Below, piece by piece: positions 14,860-18,853 of a stretch of 18,853 nt of DNA (position 1 is its first letter; every line of letters begins with the position of its first letter). The position numbers and the translations under genes were made by a program. The notes below the pieces were generated by a model. The model saw only the letters and a program-made list of their open reading frames with translations, did not search any database and had not been told where the DNA came from. The DNA is from Candidatus Lambdaproteobacteria bacterium (GTDB taxonomy: Bacteria; SAR324; NAC60-12), in NCBI GenBank assembly GCA_012964265.1, contig DTUH01000047.1, positions 1 to 18,853 of the forward strand, written 5' to 3'.

Positions 14860-16695
14860 TTATTTTAGTTCAATGGAAATTCTGTAAACAATTCCTTCCG
14901 GACTTTTTCGGTTGCTTTCGATGATTCGCTTGCCCTTAAATTCTTCAATTTCCTGCAAATTATTCTTGAGAATTTGGAGTCGATCGTAACTGTCAATTGT
15001 ACCGCTTAGCGAGAATCTTTCCGGTGCATATTCCAAACTATCAACTTCAAACGGCGCGTCCACTTCCAGTAATGCAGAAATGTTTTTGAGAAAAAGCAAA
15101 TTTTTATAGTCGCGTTTTTCAAATTTCTTACTGTTTTCAATATAGGATTTTTGTTTTTGAATTTTTTCTTGCAGTTCCAGCAGCATCGTCTTGACTCCGG
15201 AGGCAGAAGTTTTTGGTAATACGCGCCTTAGCTCAACTTGTACCAGACGCTCAGTGCGTGCTATTTCCTTTTTCAGCAGTTCCAATTTTGCATTTGTCTG
15301 CCAGACGAAACCGGCGGAAATCATGATCAAAAAACTTGCGGCAACCGCCACTGCGCCACGATTTCGGCGTAAAAAGCGTCTCCATGGAGTGATTTCGTGA
15401 TAGAGACTCAGCCGGTGTGGTTCGAGAAATATTTCAGCTTGTTTGCGCAATTCACCCAGTATTCCCCAATGTTTGCGTTCGATCAGTGAAAGAAGTGATG
15501 CTTGCGGATCGGTTGACGCCAAATAACTTGCTGTCTTTATGTTCTCTTCCATTTCTTCGGAAGTATTTGACTCTGCTTCTGGATTTTCTTTAAGAGTCTT
15601 TACGTTAGATTCTTCCCGTAGCTTCGCTTCCACCATCAATTCTTCAAGGGTGTCCGGAGTCTTAATATCATTTGATATGCGAGTTGTGATTACATCATTG
15701 GACGAAGTTTCCGGTTTTGCGGAAAAGATTAAGCCATCTCCGGATCTCTCAGCAAAGGCTTGTGCTTCAGGCAAAGGAAACGAACGTGTCCGGAAGACTA
15801 CTCCATCCCACTGTATCATAGGTCCAAAGATTCCATGAACTTCAATTTGACTCTCTGTGCTGTAATTTTTTATACGTAAATGCAGGGTAAATTGTGCGCA
15901 TATCCAGCCCAATTCTTCTTTGAGTTGAGCAAAGGATTCAGTATGTTCAGAATCACTTTCCGCATGTGCTACGCCATCCGGATCTTTGGCAAACAATTGC
16001 AGGAATGAGGGAAGTGAATTTTCCATACGGGAGGAGTTCTTCCGGAGAATTTCTGAAATACGGTTGGGGAAGATCTTGATCTCATCCAGTCGTCCGTCAC
16101 GAATTGTGTTGATGAATGCTTCATCACCACCAAGGTATATCTGAAACAAGTCCTGGCTTTCAGGTAGCGGAGAATTCTCATTTATCTTAGAGCGAAAAAG
16201 CGCGAAAGCTGCACAATCTATGTTGCGGATTAACAGGTCCCGCTCCAGACAAAGCTGCTGCAATAGCTTCAAACGCTTGCGTTCCATCAGCAAAACCAGT
16301 GCCTCAGAATTTTGCTCGGACATTGGATGTACCTGGACACTGTAGGAAGAATCCGCTAAATCACCCATCAATTCCTCTTCAAGCTCAAAAGGAAGCGCTT
16401 GCTCTACTTTTTTTCGTTCCTGAAAGGGAAAAGTAATTTTGCGAAAAGTCACATCTTCTGCAGGCAGCAGAAAAGCAATCGCATGTTCCCGCCATTGATG
16501 CTGGTCTAAAAAATCTCCAATCTGCTTAAGCCATTGCTCAGATACTGTGCCTTTTGCGTCAGCTGAATCGGTATCATTCAGCACAGAAAAACCGACGGAA
16601 TCCTTTGTAATGAAGACATCATTATTCTTTTTGGTCAGGCAAATTCCTTCAGTGCAGGACGAGTGGGCAGAAAGTAGATAAAAGACGTTATCCAT
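14860..16695 (-). CDS. gspL: GspL-like inner-membrane assembly protein (PilM and PilN moieties fused)
   Basis: From ATG 16695 the product is 611 residues. The N-terminal cytoplasmic part is actin-like (PilM/GspL class): LPAEDVTFRKITFPF, then the diagnostic ALPFELEEEL, then a strand VLLMERKRLKLLQQL. A long acidic, low-complexity linker occupies about 330-400. A single transmembrane helix (GAVAVAASFLIMISAGFVWQ) lies near 445-463 after an Arg-rich stretch. The periplasmic region has a coiled coil containing RRVLP, like the GspL FRRLFP motif, then a ferredoxin-like domain ending in SIELK. This fits the type II secretion protein that links the GspE ATPase to GspM. An upstream in-frame TTG at 16743 sits inside the candidate promoter's -10 element, so I prefer the ATG; its ribosome binding site is weak (GGAAA). 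No other secretion gene is adjacent; the tricorn gene follows. Confidence 0.85.
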   Translation of the reverse strand: MDNVFYLLSAHSSCTEGICLTKKNNDVFITKDSVGFSVLNDTDSADAKGTVSEQWLKQIGDFLDQHQWREHAIAFLLPAEDVTFRKITFPFQERKKVEQALPFELEEELMGDLADSSYSVQVHPMSEQNSEALVLLMERKRLKLLQQLCLERDLLIRNIDCAAFALFRSKINENSPLPESQDLFQIYLGGDEAFINTIRDGRLDEIKIFPNRISEILRKNSSRMENSLPSFLQLFAKDPDGVAHAESDSEHTESFAQLKEELGWICAQFTLHLRIKNYSTESQIEVHGIFGPMIQWDGVVFRTRSFPLPEAQAFAERSGDGLIFSAKPETSSNDVITTRISNDIKTPDTLEELMVEAKLREESNVKTLKENPEAESNTSEEMEENIKTASYLASTDPQASLLSLIERKHWGILGELRKQAEIFLEPHRLSLYHEITPWRRFLRRNRGAVAVAASFLIMISAGFVWQTNAKLELLKKEIARTERLVQVELRRVLPKTSASGVKTMLLELQEKIQKQKSYIENSKKFEKRDYKNLLFLKNISALLEVDAPFEVDSLEYAPERFSLSGTIDSYDRLQILKNNLQEIEEFKGKRIIESNRKSPEGIVYRISIELK

Positions 16696-16742
16696 GAATT
16701 GGCATTTTCCATGCTGCAAAGGTGAGTTTAAAGATGAGTACA

Positions 16743-16771
16743 ACTTTAGCAGAATCCACCAAATATCTCAA
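16743..16771 (-). promoter_or_regulatory. Candidate promoter for the gspL-like/tricorn pair
   Basis: On the minus strand, TTGAGA (plus 16766-16771) and TAAAGT (plus 16743-16748) are spaced by 17 bases. The -35 hexamer is identical to that before the zinc-ribbon gene. Initiation near 16736 would give a leader of about 41 bases before ATG 16695. Confidence 0.4.
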
Positions 16772-16866
16772 AGAATTGAAAGCTACTTTCGTTTCAGCTT
16801 GTAGATAAACGTAAATATGGTCAGAATTCACGGAACATTTTTTCTTTTTGCTTTAAACAATTTCCT

Positions 16867-16870
16867 GGAG
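16867..16870 (+). promoter_or_regulatory. Ribosome binding site that fixes the small ORF start
   Basis: GGAG ends 7 bases before ATG 16878. In a window where many starts lack any Shine-Dalgarno match, this well-placed site is the main reason to accept the short 63-codon gene as real. The next gene has GAGG at 17085-17088, also 7 bases from its ATG. Confidence 0.7.
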
Positions 16871-16877
16871 TTAAATC

Positions 16878-17069
16878 ATGGCAAAAATGGAGTTGGAAGT
16901 TGGGACGTGTCCCACCGGAGTTTTGCTGGCTCTTAAGTCAGTGGACGGCAGGATGCACCACGTCACCGCTATCGAAATGACGAACGATGAAGCACTCGAG
17001 ATTTCTAAGCTGATTCAGCAAAAAGTTAAAGAAAATCTTGAGTCTCCTGAACCTTCTGAAATCAATTAA
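16878..17069 (+). CDS. Unrecognised small acidic protein, 63 residues
   Basis: A short cytoplasmic product without a signal peptide or membrane segment. The first half looks like a beta-hairpin or small beta-sheet (MELEVGTCPTGVLLALKSV, then RMHHVTAIEM). The second half is a predicted amphipathic helix (TNDEALEISKLIQQKVKENL) with a polar tail. It contains a single Cys in GTCPTG and a paired His-His. Evidence that it is real: a well-placed GGAG ribosome binding site, a sensible domain-like pattern, and a position 26 bases before the MFS gene, whose own ribosome binding site lies in the gap, so the two probably form an operon. I do not recognise the family. It may be a small regulator or partner protein, but nothing fixes that. 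Confidence 0.75.
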   Translation: MAKMELEVGTCPTGVLLALKSVDGRMHHVTAIEMTNDEALEISKLIQQKVKENLESPEPSEIN

Positions 17070-17095
17070 TTGAAGTTCGAAAGTGAGGAAATAAT

Positions 17096-18430
17096 ATGAA
17101 ACAGGAACGCAAATTAATATGGGGCTGGGCCATGTATGACTGGGCAAACTCAGCATTTGCCACCACTGTTATGGCAGGTTTTTTTCCAATCTTTTTCAAA
17201 CAATACTGGAGTATCGGCACAGACGTTAATCAGAGTACGGCCATGCTTGGATTCGGAAACTCGATTGCCAGTTTGCTTGTCGCCTTGATGGCACCAGTTC
17301 TGGGAGCAATTGCTGATCGTGGTTCTTTGAAGAAAAAATTCCTGATTTTCTTTGCCTACCTTGGAGTACTGATGACAGCCGGACTTTTTCTGGTAGAAAA
17401 AGGTGACTGGATGATGGCGGTTTTCGTTTATGTGATGGGAGTGATCGGTTTTTCCGGCGCAAATATTTTTTATGATTCCCTATTACCCAGTGTTTCTGAT
17501 GAATCAAATGTTGACTCCGTTTCCAGCTTGGGTTTTGCCATGGGCTATCTGGGCGGAGGTCTCCTGTTTTTGCTCAATGTTGTCATGACTTTACAACCCG
17601 CAATCTTCGGACTAGCTGATGCCGGTGAAGCGGTTCGCTGGTCATTTGTGAGTGTTGCGCTTTGGTGGGGAGTTTTTACACTGATTACAATATTCTGGGT
17701 TCCGGAACCTGAAACTGAACAAAAGCAAAGTCAGGGAAGTTCAATAAGTGACGGGTTTAAGCAACTTTATGGCACCTTTCAGGAAATTCGTCATCTAAAG
17801 ACTGTGATGTTGTTTTTACTGGCTTATTGGTTTTATATTGATGGTGTGGATACGATCATCAAGATGGCGGTGGATTATGGAATATCGATCGGTTTTGAAT
17901 CCAATGATTTGATTGTTGCCCTGTTGATAGTACAGTTTGTAGGTTTCCCTGCAGCTTTAATTTTTGGCCGTTTAGGAGAGCGCTGGGGTGTCCGGCCGTC
18001 TATATTTTTGGCAATAGGGGTTTATATTGCTGTGACAATCTGGGGCACCATGATGCGAGAAAAATATGAGTTTTATGTTTTGGCAGTGGTGATAGGTTTG
18101 GTGCAGGGAGGCATACAGGCCTTGAGTCGTTCCTATTATTCACGCTTGATTCCAAAAAATCAGGCAGCAGAATATTACGGATTTTACAATATGCTCGGCA
18201 AATTTGCCGCAATTATTGGTCCGGCTTTGATGGGCGTAGTAGGACTAACGATGAGAAACATTTTGATGCCTGATTCACCTACGGCAGAACAAATCATTGC
18301 GGTCGGTCAGGAGGCATCGCGCTGGAGCATTGCCTCGATAGTGATATTATTTGTGATTGGTGCCGTGCTCCTGTTTTATGTGGATGATGAAAAAGGCCGA
18401 GCAGAAGCAGACTATTTATTTAAGAACTGA
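17096..18430 (+). CDS. UMF1-family MFS transporter
   Basis: A 444-residue polytopic inner-membrane protein with about twelve hydrophobic segments, the normal size for the UMF1 branch of the major facilitator superfamily (related to the fungal Atg22 permeases). Family signatures are YDWANSAFATTVMAGFFPIF at 14-33, an APVLGAIADRGSLKKKF loop near 66-82 corresponding to the MFS loop-2 motif, ANIFYDSLLPSVS near 122-134, SSLGFAMGYLGGGLLFLLN near 143-161, and a second-half segment ALSRSYYSRLIPKNQAAEYY. A cytoplasmic loop near 205-225 separates the two halves. GAGG lies 7 bases before the ATG. It follows the 63-residue gene and converges on the DAHP-synthase-like gene with only a 10-base gap and no terminator. 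Substrate is unknown; amino acid efflux is suggested by Atg22 but is not shown for bacterial members. Confidence 0.92.
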   Translation: MKQERKLIWGWAMYDWANSAFATTVMAGFFPIFFKQYWSIGTDVNQSTAMLGFGNSIASLLVALMAPVLGAIADRGSLKKKFLIFFAYLGVLMTAGLFLVEKGDWMMAVFVYVMGVIGFSGANIFYDSLLPSVSDESNVDSVSSLGFAMGYLGGGLLFLLNVVMTLQPAIFGLADAGEAVRWSFVSVALWWGVFTLITIFWVPEPETEQKQSQGSSISDGFKQLYGTFQEIRHLKTVMLFLLAYWFYIDGVDTIIKMAVDYGISIGFESNDLIVALLIVQFVGFPAALIFGRLGERWGVRPSIFLAIGVYIAVTIWGTMMREKYEFYVLAVVIGLVQGGIQALSRSYYSRLIPKNQAAEYYGFYNMLGKFAAIIGPALMGVVGLTMRNILMPDSPTAEQIIAVGQEASRWSIASIVILFVIGAVLLFYVDDEKGRAEADYLFKN

Positions 18431-18440
18431 ACAACAAATT

Positions 18441-18853
18441 TTACTTTTCTTCCCAAAGTGCCACACGCTTTTTGTATGCTTCCCTGGAAATTCTGGTGTC
18501 TTCAATAAACTTCGGCAACTCACCCAGAGTGAGTGCTTGAGGTCCGTCCACCAAAGCCTCTGTTGGAGACGGATGAAAATCTACCAGCACCATATTGGCT
18601 CCGGCAATAATGCCCTGTGATGTCGAATGTAAAACATCCAAAACACCATCCGGAGAAGCGTCTCTTGTGCCCACAGAATGGGAAGGATCAATACAAACCG
18701 GCATACGGGTCAGGCGTTTTACAATAGGTAAATGCGCAAAATCAACCATGTTGCGATGCGGTGCATTGAATGAAGTTTTCATCCCCCTCAAACAAAAAAT
18801 CACCTGGTTGTTTCCTTCGCTGGCCAGATATTCTGCAGCATTGAGTGACTCGT
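18441..18853 (-). CDS. DAHP synthase family enzyme, C-terminal part (5' partial)
   Basis: The frame is open to the window edge, leaving about 136 C-terminal residues of a (beta/alpha)8 aldolase of the DAHP/KDO8P synthase superfamily. Seen motifs are FCLRGMKT (with the metal-ligand Cys), RNMVDFAHLPIVKRLT, MPVCIDPSHSVGTRD (with the metal-ligand His), MVLVDFHPSPTEALVDGP and QALTLGELPKFIED. SDGPQSL-type endings are typical of the AroA(I-beta) class of 3-deoxy-7-phosphoheptulonate synthase, which condenses PEP with erythrose 4-phosphate to start the shikimate pathway. Two positions differ from the familiar consensus: CLRG for CERG and VDFHP for an E-x-HP metal site. KDO8P synthase is less likely because its DATHS and ETHP motifs are absent. 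With trpF and trpE(G) about 10 kb away it completes an aromatic theme. An N-terminal regulatory domain, if any, is outside the window. Confidence 0.85.
   Translation of the reverse strand, partial: ESLNAAEYLASEGNNQVIFCLRGMKTSFNAPHRNMVDFAHLPIVKRLTRMPVCIDPSHSVGTRDASPDGVLDVLHSTSQGIIAGANMVLVDFHPSPTEALVDGPQALTLGELPKFIEDTRISREAYKKRVALWEEK

Noticed and set aside
1..18853. tRNA, rRNA, riboswitch, IS element, phage or attachment-site signals
   Set aside because: Reading both strands I saw no cloverleaf or CCA-ended element, no transposase or integrase motifs and no terminal inverted repeats flanked by target duplications. A covariance-model search would be needed to exclude small RNAs.

Overview
The window reads as a piece of chromosome from a Gram-negative (diderm) bacterium with moderate, AT-leaning base composition. 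Support for a diderm comes from parts of a type II secretion / type IV pilus inner-membrane assembly apparatus (GspL-like and PilO/GspM-like proteins), a lipoprotein and several Sec signal peptides. The mix of a fused TrpE(G) anthranilate synthase, a tricorn protease, a zf-RING_7 coiled-coil protein and large secreted TPR proteins suggests a deltaproteobacteria-like or SAR324-like lineage, but this is an impression and not a placement. I see no IS element, phage gene, CRISPR array, tRNA or rRNA. Coding density is high and no gene-free stretch exceeds 300 bases; the longest gap, about 230 bases at 11164-11392, holds one candidate promoter.

Layout. (1) 1-6005, minus strand: a tightly packed, probably translationally coupled operon of envelope genes. 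In transcription order it encodes a 1333-residue secreted TPR protein with two scales of internal duplication, a signal-peptide/beta-sandwich/C-terminal-anchor protein, a PilO/GspM-like bitopic protein, and a secreted Lys-rich protein cut by the window edge that has a PilP-like NPF motif. (2) 6006-6107: a divergent promoter region. (3) 6108-10044, plus strand: trpF, the fused trpE(G), and a PLP-dependent threonine/serine dehydratase. (4) 10070-16695, minus strand: a GspL-like protein (PilM and PilN moieties in one chain), a full-length tricorn protease homologue 29 bases behind it, then, after its own promoter, a CdsZ/FlgZ-type coiled-coil zinc-ribbon protein and a small lipoprotein. (5) 16878-18430, plus strand: an unrecognised 63-residue protein with a strong ribosome binding site and a UMF1-type MFS transporter. 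(6) 18441-18853, minus strand: the C-terminal part of a DAHP-synthase-family enzyme, open at the window edge.

How they fit together. DAHP synthase makes the first intermediate of the shikimate pathway, TrpE(G) makes the first committed tryptophan intermediate from chorismate, and TrpF catalyses a later step, so aromatic biosynthesis is represented by scattered units rather than one trp operon. The secretion/pilus genes are also split: the GspL-like partner lies about 8.9 kb from the PilO/GspM- and PilP-like partners with which such proteins normally assemble, and the latter are instead in an operon with the TPR and beta-sandwich proteins. A window-wide feature is the palindrome TCCGGA, found 35 times by hand count where about 4 are expected.
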